The notes beneath the pieces are model-generated. The model made no database searches, was not told where the DNA came from, and was given only the letters and a program-made list of their open reading frames with translations. Position numbers and translations under genes: made by a program. A stretch of DNA of 31,454 nucleotides, from positions 1-31,454 of IMG/VR virus record IMGVR_UViG_3300031974_004379. The stretch is one strand, 5' to 3'. The stretch is from a virus. Position 1 is the first letter of the stretch. Each line of letters begins with the position of its first letter. Below, piece by piece: positions 8,320 through 17,433 of this stretch.

Positions 8320-8562
8320 ATGCACGCCAATTTTTTAAATACACACGTTATAGTATCAGAGCTTGCTGATGCAAATGGTACTTTGCAGACTTCAGTATTT
8401 AATAATGCGGATCAAGCAAATACCTTATTTGAACACAGAGTTCAGTTGCCACAAGGAGCTACCGATAACGATGGCGATGGAGAGCAAGACGACACTAGGT
8501 ATCGGTGGGTAGCTTGGTACGGCAAGGGGCGATTAATCAAATATCGAAAACTAGATCAATAA
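8320..8562 (+). CDS. Small post-capsid protein with an acidic Ca-binding-like loop
   Basis: An 80-residue protein that I do not recognise, directly after the capsid gene with a good ribosome site (AGGAAG, six bases before ATG). The loop around residues 48-57 (DNDGDGEQDD) has the spacing of a calcium-binding DxDxDG motif, and a basic, aromatic C-terminus follows (WVAWYGKGRLIKYRK). Position suggests a head decoration, stabilisation or connector protein. A similar DxDGDG pattern recurs in the 476-residue protein at 10815. Confidence 0.72.
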   Translation: MHANFLNTHVIVSELADANGTLQTSVFNNADQANTLFEHRVQLPQGATDNDGDGEQDDTRYRWVAWYGKGRLIKYRKLDQ

Positions 8563-8605
8563 CTATAAAACTTTAAAAACTAATTCAAAATAGGAGCAAT
8601 ATAAA

Positions 8606-9700
8606 ATGCCTAAAGCAAATACATCCGACGTATACCCATCTCTTGTTAACCTCACCACTGGTCCGACTGGCGACCTTTTGGAAGTAACTGGTGCACCCGC
8701 ACTCTCCGCATCTTTAGAGCTTTATAGTGGCACTAGTGGAGCAGTACAAATTGAATCTGTAGCTAAAAGTGCTGATGCAAATAACATCAAAATCGAGATT
8801 GTAGAAAACAATGGCGGTACGGATCATGCAGAATATGACGCAGATACCAATACTGTTTCTGTTTTGTTTAGAGATAACTTTATCGCAAATTTCGGTGGCA
8901 GTTATGATTCTGCTATTTACAACACTGGCATTACTCTTACCGCAGTTCAATTAGGCGATCTCGCACAAACTTTGCAATTTACTGTCCTTGATAACGTAGC
9001 TGGTGCTACTCAAGACGAGGTAAAGGTCAATGCATCTGATGGAGATGTAACTGTTTGCTTGCAAAACGATATTTCAACTTACACGAATGACGACATTTGG
9101 GATTTGCTGACTAATACTGTATATGCTTGGGTATCCACCGATGGATCAGCTGGTACTATCCAAGAAGTTATGACTCCATCGCAAAATGCTAGTTATGTTG
9201 GTACCGATGTGGCAGTTAATAATGCACTTACCTTGCAAGGTGGGGTAGACCCATCTGGTCAAGTCCCTGCTGAAGGTACTGCAAAAATCACTTCACTTAT
9301 CAATGACACGGCAGAAACTTCTGCTATTGTAGTTGCCACAGGAGGAGACACTTCGCTACCAGTTGCAGTTGCGCCAACTAATTTGTCTGGCGGGCAAGAC
9401 TTAATTAATAGTGATTTGGATTTCAATTCTGAGTATGTTTGCATTAAACGTTCTGAGATTCACGATCTTGAGGCAGACGAAATGAATGATGCCAGAAAGA
9501 TTCTGTGGGGAATGCTTGAGACCTATACTCAATTTATTTTAGGTCAGAATGCAGAACAACAGCCAGAAAACTTTCTAGTTGCTCGTGGTGCTCCTGCTTT
9601 ATTGCAAGACAATGCAGGTCTTCGCATTAGGCAGACCTACACCATTAATGCATTCTATGGTGTTAGCGACTTTGATCTAGAAGACGAGACAGAAGCATAA
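8606..9700 (+). CDS. Beta-rich virion protein of unknown role
   Basis: This 364-residue acidic, Ala/Thr/Asp-rich protein is preceded by a good ribosome site (AGGAG, about eight bases upstream). Residues about 45-95 (ADANNIKIEIVENNGG, then TVSVLF) and about 115-150 (FTVLDNV, DEVKVNASDGDVTVCL) look like two copies of a strand-rich unit of the sort common in phage structural proteins, ending with LTLQGGVD near 205-215. The C-terminal third is helical and less repetitive (HDLEADEMNDARKILWGMLETY). It stands between the capsid and the small connector gene, so a head fibre, decoration or connector-region protein is plausible. I cannot assign a family. Confidence 0.72.
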   Translation: MPKANTSDVYPSLVNLTTGPTGDLLEVTGAPALSASLELYSGTSGAVQIESVAKSADANNIKIEIVENNGGTDHAEYDADTNTVSVLFRDNFIANFGGSYDSAIYNTGITLTAVQLGDLAQTLQFTVLDNVAGATQDEVKVNASDGDVTVCLQNDISTYTNDDIWDLLTNTVYAWVSTDGSAGTIQEVMTPSQNASYVGTDVAVNNALTLQGGVDPSGQVPAEGTAKITSLINDTAETSAIVVATGGDTSLPVAVAPTNLSGGQDLINSDLDFNSEYVCIKRSEIHDLEADEMNDARKILWGMLETYTQFILGQNAEQQPENFLVARGAPALLQDNAGLRIRQTYTINAFYGVSDFDLEDETEA

Positions 9701-9724
9701 ATCTGATTGTTGAGATGAAGTTCT

Positions 9725-10039
9725 GTGAGCTTGTTGCGATCTTTTATACTAGATGCATTTGAAGACCATCTTACTCAATTAGCAGTAAATGTTAATATAA
9801 ATGGTAGTGCAATCAAGGCATTGCCAGCGGAATCAGAGTTTGCGCCAACATTAGATATTGGCGGTGTTAGTGATTCGTCTTTAGGTATGATTATATGCAA
9901 AAAATCAGACCTTCTGCAAATGCCTAAAATAGGTACGCGTATAATTGTAGATAGCGAAGCAGTTCGTATATCTGCAATACAAAAACAGCCCAACCCTGCA
10001 TTAGTTGGCATTGTCTATAGTGGAGTAAACGAAAGATGA
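9725..10039 (+). CDS. Small head-tail connector-like protein (FII-like by position)
   Basis: A 104-residue protein beginning with GTG; no in-frame ATG is available until deep in the gene. A weak purine stretch, GATGAAG, precedes it. The sequence has a short N-terminal helix (SFILDAFEDHLTQLA), then strands around LGMIICKKSDLL, GTRIIVDSEAVRISAI and LVGIVYSG. That layout and length fit small beta-barrel head-completion proteins such as lambda FII, which join head and tail. The match is by size, strand pattern and place, not motif. It overlaps the next gene by four bases (ATGA). Confidence 0.6.
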   Translation: MSLLRSFILDAFEDHLTQLAVNVNINGSAIKALPAESEFAPTLDIGGVSDSSLGMIICKKSDLLQMPKIGTRIIVDSEAVRISAIQKQPNPALVGIVYSGVNER

Positions 10040-10818
10040 TAAGGCAAACCAGAACATACTATGTTGATGTCGGTAGAACATCAAAAGCCCTAACTACGGA
10101 CAGCGAAAGATTTAGTGCCTCTACAGTATCTTTTTTCGAGGGCGACCATGTAGAAATAAACTTGTATTTTAAAGACTACAAAAACGATGAAATATTAAGA
10201 CTTGAGCCAAATGAATCTATCGTTTGCTCTGTAGCAACTAAAAGCAGTTTAAATAGTGTAGAAAATAACTTTATTGCAATACACGAAACATTTGATGCGA
10301 ATCTTGATTCAGATGGAAACACATATTATCAAGGCGAAATAAACTTAGCCACTCAAGAGGCAGTAGATGCTTTAACTAGATCAAAAACAGAAGCGGTTTT
10401 AGAAGTAGTTATTGTAAGAACAGATTTGGGGCATCAAAGTACGTTTCAAGCAGAATGTAGAATATTAAGGTCAGTTGCTCCAGCAACATTGCATGAACTT
10501 GTTACTCCATCTGCACATATAGGCAGTTATGCTACTGCTAGGCAAATGATGGAGGAAATTGCCGATCAGCGAATATTAGATTTAAAAGACGGCGCACCAT
10601 TAGAGTTTGATACACTCTATGAGTTAGCTCATTATGCTCAAAAAGTAAGAAGTCACGAAATTGTAATAGGGGATTTTGACGATTACATGGACGGAAAGCT
10701 TTTGGTTGATCAAAACTTAACAGTATCGCAATTGCACGCACTAGCCCAAAATGAGGCTACATACGAGGTAACACATGAGCCTTGGAGACCTAAGAATTTA
10801 CAGGTTACTATTGTATGA
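10036..10818 (+). CDS. Tail fibre- or baseplate-linked protein
   Basis: A 260-residue protein with no named family that I recognise. Residues 1-145 are strand-rich, with an immunoglobulin-like or baseplate-upper-protein feel (SFFEGDHVEINLYFKDY, then EAVLEVVIVRT). Residues 180-201 contain DLKDGAPLEFDTLYELAHYA, close to the DGAP-x-x-L-DTL-x-ELA element found in many phage tail fibres, which supports a host-contact or fibre-linker role. It starts a chain of overlapping genes: ATGA overlaps on both sides couple it to the connector gene and to the 476-residue protein. Function inferred only to the level of virion or tail tip. Confidence 0.7.
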   Translation: MIRQTRTYYVDVGRTSKALTTDSERFSASTVSFFEGDHVEINLYFKDYKNDEILRLEPNESIVCSVATKSSLNSVENNFIAIHETFDANLDSDGNTYYQGEINLATQEAVDALTRSKTEAVLEVVIVRTDLGHQSTFQAECRILRSVAPATLHELVTPSAHIGSYATARQMMEEIADQRILDLKDGAPLEFDTLYELAHYAQKVRSHEIVIGDFDDYMDGKLLVDQNLTVSQLHALAQNEATYEVTHEPWRPKNLQVTIV

Positions 10819-12245
10819 AAACAGTAGACCAGATAACAAACTGTTTAATAACTAAAGTATTACAACAGGGTGGGAGAGTTCTGGCTCTAAACCAAACAGA
10901 AGAATTTGAAGTAGTTGGTGCTGAAGATGGTAAAATAACTTTACAATCAAACCAATATGATTTTTCGGTAGGCGAAAAAATGTCTATCATATATTTACCC
11001 AAATATGCATCACCATATTGCACTGGTTATGATGATGCAGATGGCGATGGCATTATTGACTTGGTGGACGTAGATGCTGATGGAGATGGGGTGCGTGATC
11101 CATACATACCTCTTATGCCAAGTATGTTACTTGCAAAAGCAATTTACAAACCTAACGATGGTATAGTAATTTCGGTAGAAACAAGTCCAAATCGTATTGC
11201 ATTCTCTCGTGCGAGAGAATGGGGCAAGCCTCTAACCATAGATGGGTATTATCCGCTGTATGTGACTGAAGCAGAGGCTCTATGGGCATCTCCAATGGCA
11301 GAGCCTTTTGCACATCCACACCTAATGTCAGAGGAGCATGATGGCATAACTTATCAATGGCAATACTGGATGCCACATGGCGTTAATCAATGGCACGGCA
11401 ATTATGCAACATGTAAGCCTTTCCCTGTAGAAACTATAGATGCTACATCAGTAGAAACATATGATTGGGAATATGTAGATAGAACAATGATACAGAAAAG
11501 ATTTTCTTCTATTGTTCCTTACGATTATAGATTGCAGTTGCTTGGAGTAGACACAGATGAGAATGGAACATTTGACGCTCAAGAACAATACGCATTAATT
11601 AAAACATATAATTATAAAGATGTATTAGACGAAGCTGGTAATATTATCGAGTTTGCCGACTTTAAACATGCTCATTATATAACATCGCCTCAACAAGTCT
11701 GGACATATGAAGTAACTGCAAAGGATACTTCAGAAAATGTATTGCCAGATGGACACTCCTTTGCAATGGGCAATCATGTATTGCATTTAGAAACTTATAC
11801 CAAATTTGATGTCGGCACACAAGATGCCTTAGAGCATACAAAAAGTAAGTTTTCATACTATTCTACATTAGCAAATGGAAATAATGCTACATTAAATGCC
11901 AGAACGGCATCAGTAATAATTTACAGAAATGCAGAAACTTGGGAAAAGCTACATATTTTAGAAGTAAATAGCGAAGGGTATTTAGTTGTAGATGTAGACA
12001 TATTCAATGTTGGTGACAGAATATATATTTATGTTGAAGATTTCCCTAACGAGCCATTGTTTGTTGATGCAATAGCCCAATACCCACCCAATGAAGTAGT
12101 TTCTGTAGATGTAACGAAGTTACCACAAGCACCTACAAAACCACCAATTATAATAGTTCGTGAATTATTAAAACCACAAGCACCGCATCTAGTTGAGGCA
12201 CAAACAGGTACGCTTGAGCAATTCATAACTTGGGAACAATTTTGA
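10815..12245 (+). CDS. Virion protein with Ca-binding DxDGDG repeats
   Basis: A 476-residue protein. Residues about 72-95 hold two adjoining DADGDG loops, as in thrombospondin type 3 or dockerin-like calcium sites, and residues 246-255 hold a further DTDENGTFDA loop. The middle (about 160-200) is rich in His, Trp, Met and Pro. The last 50 residues are Pro-rich (PQAPTKPP) and look like a linker. No signal peptide is present. Calcium-binding loops suit an extracellular, surface-binding part of the virion. The start overlaps the previous gene by four bases; the stop and the next ATG share one base. It belongs to the host-recognition block by context. Confidence 0.73.
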   Translation: MKTVDQITNCLITKVLQQGGRVLALNQTEEFEVVGAEDGKITLQSNQYDFSVGEKMSIIYLPKYASPYCTGYDDADGDGIIDLVDVDADGDGVRDPYIPLMPSMLLAKAIYKPNDGIVISVETSPNRIAFSRAREWGKPLTIDGYYPLYVTEAEALWASPMAEPFAHPHLMSEEHDGITYQWQYWMPHGVNQWHGNYATCKPFPVETIDATSVETYDWEYVDRTMIQKRFSSIVPYDYRLQLLGVDTDENGTFDAQEQYALIKTYNYKDVLDEAGNIIEFADFKHAHYITSPQQVWTYEVTAKDTSENVLPDGHSFAMGNHVLHLETYTKFDVGTQDALEHTKSKFSYYSTLANGNNATLNARTASVIIYRNAETWEKLHILEVNSEGYLVVDVDIFNVGDRIYIYVEDFPNEPLFVDAIAQYPPNEVVSVDVTKLPQAPTKPPIIIVRELLKPQAPHLVEAQTGTLEQFITWEQF

Positions 12246-13807
12246 TGGAAAATTACATACCCATAAATGGACAATCCATTAAGCTTTTGGCTTATGCATC
12301 ATCAGGCTTGCCTGTAAGCTATTCTGTTATAGAAGGTGCGGGCAATGTAAGCATTACTCCAAATGGAGACTTTTTTTACATAAGTCCTGTAGCAATAGGA
12401 TACAGCAAGTTGCTTGCTACACAATCTGGCAATGAAGAATATGCACGTGCATACCCAGTTAGTAAGCTTGTGCGAGTAATAGGCTTGCCAGATACTTTAA
12501 CTGTAGAAGCAAGCGTAATGGTTGAGCCACTAGCACCAAGTAATCCTGTTATACAGCAACTAGAGCCACCTAGTGAAATTAGTGGACTATTAGATACTGC
12601 ACCACTAGAGCCAACTAGCGTAAGGATTATAGATCGCACACCTAAAAAGGCAAGTAAGGTTGTAGCATTATGTGCCCCAAGTGGCTTGTCGAGCGTAACA
12701 GTTTATGATTATGACAACAGACCCGCTGGGTATGGGCAGGATGCTATTGTTGTTAGAGCTAGTATAATAATAGCACCGCAAGAAGAACCTAGCTTTGTGT
12801 ATGCATCGCAGGTTCAAGCACCTACTATGCAATATGCTTTGGAGCTTACAAAATTACAAAATAAAAGAAGTGCAGAAACTACTGCACAAGTAAAATTATT
12901 TAATATAGACCCAAGACTTTTATGGGACGAGGCATTTACTACTAATAGTACGATAACTAATGTAAGAAATCAATATCTTACCACATCTACCGATTTATAT
13001 GGATTAACATATAATCCAATGATGACTTTTGAGTCTAGACCTGCTACAGACATAACAGAATTTTATTTCAATGATACAAGTAATATCTCATTAGCTGGAA
13101 AGTATGTGCAGGAAAAGGAAGCAGATTCTGCCTATAGAATAGTATGGAAACAATGGGGCACTAGCACACCTTTTTATATATATTTCGTAGCAGTTAAAGT
13201 ACACGTTCATGTATTAAACATAGATGCATTAGGGCAGAATGATGCAGGAATTAGTGGACTAAATAAATTTTATGAATATGAAGACAGCCTATATGCTTCT
13301 GGGCACACAGGAGGCACTGCATACGAAGATTGGGAATATAATAATATACTACTCAATTATGGACCAGACGTAATATGGGATATAGCAGATACGAAGAATT
13401 TCGGTTTTTATATTATTGATAGCGATAAGAATAAATCGAGGGGCTATAATTTACATTGTCTTTATCCGTATAGTGGCACAGAGATCTCATTCAATGCTTT
13501 AAGCACACAACAACAAAAGCTTTTAGTATATGGAGCATCAAAAGATGCCGTTGCTAGGTCTGGGGCAATACTTTTTGACCATCTTGCGGGTGATCCTTTA
13601 TACCATTATGACGCCTGGGATAGTAGTTTGCAGAAAAACGACTGGAGTCCAGTTTACCCAACTCCATTTCAAGAAAACTTCAAAGATATACATCCAGACT
13701 TCGGAATCCAGCCATACGCTATTGGTGGCGAAAATATTGTTATAGAACTAGCAGACAAAAGCACGTTGCCACTTTCGGCTAGTGCAGTAACCGCAACTGG
13801 AACATGA
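12245..13807 (+). CDS. Large virion protein with N-terminal Ig-like domain
   Basis: I place the start at ATG 12245, which overlaps the previous stop as TGATG; a TTG five codons earlier is also open but less likely. The product has 520 residues. The first 75 resemble bacterial Ig or MBG-type domains: GLPVSYSVIEGAGNVSITPNG, then ATQSGNEEYARA. Residues about 85-140 are Pro-rich linker. The rest is aromatic, Asp/Asn-rich and strand-like, with no family that I recognise. It overlaps the next gene by four bases. The position between a Ca-binding protein and an esterase-like protein suggests a structural part of a receptor-binding apparatus. Confidence 0.73.
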   Translation: MENYIPINGQSIKLLAYASSGLPVSYSVIEGAGNVSITPNGDFFYISPVAIGYSKLLATQSGNEEYARAYPVSKLVRVIGLPDTLTVEASVMVEPLAPSNPVIQQLEPPSEISGLLDTAPLEPTSVRIIDRTPKKASKVVALCAPSGLSSVTVYDYDNRPAGYGQDAIVVRASIIIAPQEEPSFVYASQVQAPTMQYALELTKLQNKRSAETTAQVKLFNIDPRLLWDEAFTTNSTITNVRNQYLTTSTDLYGLTYNPMMTFESRPATDITEFYFNDTSNISLAGKYVQEKEADSAYRIVWKQWGTSTPFYIYFVAVKVHVHVLNIDALGQNDAGISGLNKFYEYEDSLYASGHTGGTAYEDWEYNNILLNYGPDVIWDIADTKNFGFYIIDSDKNKSRGYNLHCLYPYSGTEISFNALSTQQQKLLVYGASKDAVARSGAILFDHLAGDPLYHYDAWDSSLQKNDWSPVYPTPFQENFKDIHPDFGIQPYAIGGENIVIELADKSTLPLSASAVTATGT

Positions 13808-16701
13808 CAAAAGAAATAGGCATATTTTTCCAAGACCCATCTGAAAGGGAGGATGGATACAAAGTCGAAATAGACGATGTTAATGTAGGCAAGATTACAA
13901 TTGATGCTAACAACCAGCAATTTGTGCAAGAAGGTGAAGTAGAATTAAAAACATCGAACACGCCATCTCCAGACAGCGTAGGAGAAGACTATCAAATTAA
14001 CATTAATAATAATGATAAAGGCACAAAGAAAGTTACTATTATAAATTTTAATAGTTCTGGTGAAACAAAAAAACAAATCGGATATGCAGATGTATACAGA
14101 AGGAGCAATTTATATTTATATATAGGAGACGAGCAAGTGCTTGGAGAATCTAATGTCTCTGAGTTATCTTTATATGAAGGGCAATCTGCTGAAACACTAG
14201 AGCAAATAATAGATCAGTGCCAAATTAAAACTATATATAAATCTGGCACAATGGTTGAGGGTAGCTGGAAAGATATGCAAGCCAGCAATTATGCAAAAGA
14301 TAATAAGTTTGGTGCAGAGCTTAGTATGGCAGATGGGTTAAGAAATTCTCTTAATAAACCTATTGCCGTTTGGCGACTCTCTATACCTTCTGCAATAGCA
14401 AGCACTAGTTATGCATCTGGAGCCGATGGTCTTACATATATACAAAATAATATTAACGCACACATACAAGAACTGCGTGATAACTTTGTGCAAGGCAGAC
14501 TTTCTGGTGTTATCATAAATATGGAAAACAGAGACACTAATATGATAACTGCCTATCAAGATTTAATTGATTGGTTGCGGTCATATTTCGATTTTCCAGA
14601 CTTGCCTATTGTTATTGTAGACAGAAAAGGCACTGAGGATTTGGTTTCTGATGATGATGACGTCATGTTTGAAATACAAGACAAAGGCGACAGGATTGGC
14701 TCATATTACAGGGAGCGTGGATTACTTGGTTTTTATAGTTCTGCTAAACATTTATCTGGCTTTGATAGGCTTGAGTGGAGGAAAGTGTTTGAATCAAACG
14801 GCAATCCAGTTAATGGGGCACAATATATTCAGTGGGGATATAGTCCGTATGGATTGTCAGTAAATCTGAATGGTGCGTATGCTGAATATGTGCCAAATCA
14901 TGGATTTATGTATCACAAAGCAGTGACTGGATTAACAAATCGCCAGCTATATTTTGATATAGCCAAATACTCATTGCATCATGTTTATTATGGATTTCCG
15001 TTGCCTTTTTACATAAAAGAAAAAGGGAGCAGTTGCAAAACTGTACCACAATGGAAAGATTATTTTAAATTTAATACTTATGAGGAGATGTTCCTATGGG
15101 CACAAAATTATAATTTAGATTTAAACGCAATATGGGCTAATCCGACAAATAGTAATTCCGCGTACAATTTAGTTAGAATTAATAAATATGCAGATTTCGA
15201 TTTATATGAAAATTCTGGCGAAACCATGGCAAGTAGAGCACCACTTAACTCATATAATTTTTGGCTGAAAGATCAAGATATAGTTAGTGGAGGGGATACT
15301 ACATTAGAGCTACAATTATACAATCATGGTGGCATAAATGAGTATACGACTAGCATAATAGGCTATAATGTAAACACAGGGAGCAGTACATCAATAGAAT
15401 TGTATGGATACTACCCTTCATTAAAACCTTATGGCAACAACCTTGGTAAGCCTAATAATTCTTATGATAACGGATTATTAGGTAGTCAAAAGGCTACTTT
15501 TATAGATGCTCACTATGGCACTCCAAATGGCTACTCAGATACGATTGCTCCATACAGCAATCCAAAACTTCCACTAAGTCAATATTTGCCATTTGTAACT
15601 AGTGGCGTAGGTCTAGTTTTTTTCAAAAAAAGGGGATTTGCAATATATGATGAAACATTTAGTTTCATGCAAGAACTCGAAACTAATAATAAAAATGTTT
15701 GCATAACTACTGCCCATCACTTGGAAAAAGTGCAGAATATGCTAACTGCTAAATCTAGTATAGAGCTTGGTTACAATATTGCAAGTTGCCTAACTCCTTC
15801 TATATATACGCAAGGAGGTGACATTGAGGAATTAGCTCCGATAAATCATCTTGATGCTACCAAGCATACACCAATGCCTGTAAATAATGACACATTTGTC
15901 AAGCCAGCCGAATATATAGAAAAGGGATTTGATTCCTACGATAGGCTAACTGGAGGTTTGATAAAAATGCCAAGGGGATATCCGACAGACTTTAGTAATC
16001 CCCAGTATATTGCAGACGATTATCGCAAAGCAGGTATGACATTGTCTGGCACACCTACTTATCCTGTTTCTAGGCAAGTATTTACACATTCAGCAAACTT
16101 TATAAATGGCAAACCTGCTTACATGATCGATAAAGAGCTGTATGGATGGCATACCAGTCTTACTAGTGCCTTTAGGACAGGATTTTTCAACACTACTACG
16201 TTTCAAAACACTAACGCAGGGTTTACTGAAATCTATCGCGCCAAAAGATGTACTATATTTGTAGTAGCTAGACCGACTGAAGTACTGAGGGGAAGTTTTA
16301 TATTTCAAAAAAATCCTAGATTTCTAATACACCTGCCTTGGGACAATTATAGAGGTTATTTTGATATCAATAATCTAGATCAAAGAAACTCTCGTATTTC
16401 TTTTTCTTTTCCACTACAAGTGCCAATTGTTTGTGTATTTAGTTACGATAACCATAAGCGGGAATCGTTTGTCAAAGTCAATGGCATCTTAGCAAAGAAA
16501 AATACTAATACTCCTGCGGGTAGTGGGTTAAATAGTACTGATCCTGTATTTTTGAATGGTTATTATAATCAAAATGCAGGTATTGCACACTTTAATAATC
16601 CAATGGCATTAGGTGAACTATTTTTTACTACACAAGAAGTTACAGTAGATTCTGTATCCAAATACGAACAATCCTTAATGGAAAAATGGAACATAAATTA
16701 A
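13804..16701 (+). CDS. Tail protein with SGNH/sialate O-acetylesterase-like and concanavalin-like domains
   Basis: A 965-residue protein. Residues about 100-325 follow the sialate O-acetylesterase (SASA) layout: LYLYIGDEQVLGESN with Ser116 in the nucleophile block, FGAELSMADGL (169-179), KPIAVWRLSIPSA (185-197), then GVIINMENRD with YQDLIDWLRSYFDFPDLPIVIVD, and H316 in SSAKHL. Such domains remove acetyl groups from host glycans. The block that usually reads QGE-x-D is altered to NMENRD, so activity is uncertain. Residues about 740-965 form a concanavalin/LamG-like domain (NFINGKPAYMIDKELYGW, CTIFVVARP, ending YEQSLMEKWNIN). The 330-740 region is unknown. A role in binding or modifying surface polysaccharide follows from the domains. 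Confidence 0.78.
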   Translation: MTKEIGIFFQDPSEREDGYKVEIDDVNVGKITIDANNQQFVQEGEVELKTSNTPSPDSVGEDYQININNNDKGTKKVTIINFNSSGETKKQIGYADVYRRSNLYLYIGDEQVLGESNVSELSLYEGQSAETLEQIIDQCQIKTIYKSGTMVEGSWKDMQASNYAKDNKFGAELSMADGLRNSLNKPIAVWRLSIPSAIASTSYASGADGLTYIQNNINAHIQELRDNFVQGRLSGVIINMENRDTNMITAYQDLIDWLRSYFDFPDLPIVIVDRKGTEDLVSDDDDVMFEIQDKGDRIGSYYRERGLLGFYSSAKHLSGFDRLEWRKVFESNGNPVNGAQYIQWGYSPYGLSVNLNGAYAEYVPNHGFMYHKAVTGLTNRQLYFDIAKYSLHHVYYGFPLPFYIKEKGSSCKTVPQWKDYFKFNTYEEMFLWAQNYNLDLNAIWANPTNSNSAYNLVRINKYADFDLYENSGETMASRAPLNSYNFWLKDQDIVSGGDTTLELQLYNHGGINEYTTSIIGYNVNTGSSTSIELYGYYPSLKPYGNNLGKPNNSYDNGLLGSQKATFIDAHYGTPNGYSDTIAPYSNPKLPLSQYLPFVTSGVGLVFFKKRGFAIYDETFSFMQELETNNKNVCITTAHHLEKVQNMLTAKSSIELGYNIASCLTPSIYTQGGDIEELAPINHLDATKHTPMPVNNDTFVKPAEYIEKGFDSYDRLTGGLIKMPRGYPTDFSNPQYIADDYRKAGMTLSGTPTYPVSRQVFTHSANFINGKPAYMIDKELYGWHTSLTSAFRTGFFNTTTFQNTNAGFTEIYRAKRCTIFVVARPTEVLRGSFIFQKNPRFLIHLPWDNYRGYFDINNLDQRNSRISFSFPLQVPIVCVFSYDNHKRESFVKVNGILAKKNTNTPAGSGLNSTDPVFLNGYYNQNAGIAHFNNPMALGELFFTTQEVTVDSVSKYEQSLMEKWNIN

Positions 16702-16702
16702 T

Positions 16703-17047
16703 ATGAGCAAACTTATACAACTTACATGGACAGATGAGGCAGATAATGAAACGACTCATTCTGTATATCGTGGGTCTGATCTGAATATGACATCCGCAAG
16801 CGGGACATTTCTATTTAAAATAGACTGGGATGGCACATCTTGGAATATTGATTCCGCAAGCCAAGATTCAAGTATTAATTCAATACAGGTACTGCAAGAT
16901 GGAGGGGCTCCAACAACAGTTAGTCAAGACTTCCAAGTCGAGTTTGTTGATACTGTATTAGGAGAGCATTATTATGGTGTTTCAGCAAGCAATGCCACTG
17001 GTGCTAGTGATGTAGTTCCTAGTAGCTCTAGTATATTAATAGACTAG
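16703..17047 (+). CDS. Small fibronectin type III-like protein, first of a tandem pair
   Basis: A 114-residue protein that is nearly one fibronectin III-like domain: LIQLTWTDEADNETTHSVYRG, then DGTSWNI, and HYYGVSASNATGAS near the end, which matches the Y-x-Y-x-V-x-A-x-N-x-x-G core of such domains. Fibronectin III domains in phage virions usually bind or display on the surface. The next gene encodes a diverged copy with the same motif order. No Shine-Dalgarno sequence precedes the ATG, which starts one base after the previous stop. Confidence 0.7.
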   Translation: MSKLIQLTWTDEADNETTHSVYRGSDLNMTSASGTFLFKIDWDGTSWNIDSASQDSSINSIQVLQDGGAPTTVSQDFQVEFVDTVLGEHYYGVSASNATGASDVVPSSSSILID

Positions 17048-17061
17048 TGGAGACACAAAAA
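17048..17061 (+). promoter_or_regulatory. Intercistronic motif, variant TGGAGACACAAAAA
   Basis: The sequence directly follows the stop codon of the first fibronectin-like gene. It matches the motif at 6899 and 20406 except for two inserted bases (AC). It lies 20 bases before the next ATG, which has its own purine-rich site (GAGAGG), so it is not needed as the ribosome site. Confidence 0.4.
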
Positions 17062-17081
17062 CAATTATAGAGAGGCACATT

Positions 17082-17408
17082 ATGGCAAAAATACAAATAT
17101 CTTTCCAAGACAATTCAGATAACGAAGACGAGTTTCGCATTTACAGAGGTACTGCTAATCCAGTAACGACTACAGACACTTTGATTGCAACTTTGTCGCA
17201 TGATGGAACCAACTGGTCTGTTGCAGGTGCTGGAAGCAATTTAGAAATTTCTCAAGGCGTTAATAATGACCCTACTTCTGCTGGCGATCAATATGTTGTA
17301 CTTTATGACGAGACAACCGCTGGCGATTATTATTATGGCGTCCTAGCATCCAATGCCGTTGGAGATTCAGCCATTTCTACATCTGGATTAGTAACTGTAA
17401 CTTCTTAA
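17082..17408 (+). CDS. Small fibronectin type III-like protein, second of a tandem pair
   Basis: A 108-residue paralogue of the preceding gene. Shared landmarks are DNE followed by YRG, a DGT-x-W-x-V/I strand, and DYYYGVLASNAVGDS near the end. The two proteins are clearly related at these points but otherwise diverged. A free-standing Ig-fold of this size may decorate the virion or act as a tail-fibre adaptor. GAGAGG lies about seven bases before the ATG. The tandem pair sits between two large recognition proteins. Confidence 0.72.
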   Translation: MAKIQISFQDNSDNEDEFRIYRGTANPVTTTDTLIATLSHDGTNWSVAGAGSNLEISQGVNNDPTSAGDQYVVLYDETTAGDYYYGVLASNAVGDSAISTSGLVTVTS

Positions 17409-17433
17409 AATGCCAAAATGGAAGTGCTGATTT

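Noticed and set aside
8606-9700. Tail sheath protein, which would indicate a contractile tail
   Set aside because: Some strand motifs recall sheath domains, but the C-terminal part and position do not, and the tail gene set otherwise fits a non-contractile tail.
12230-12244. TTG at 12230 as the start of the Ig-like protein gene
   Set aside because: ATG 12245 is five codons downstream in the same frame and overlaps the upstream stop as TGATG, which fits the coupling style of the region.
16703-17408. Diversity-generating retroelement or variable repeat in the tail genes
   Set aside because: No reverse transcriptase gene and no template/variable repeat pair with adenine-biased changes are visible; the two genes are diverged paralogues.
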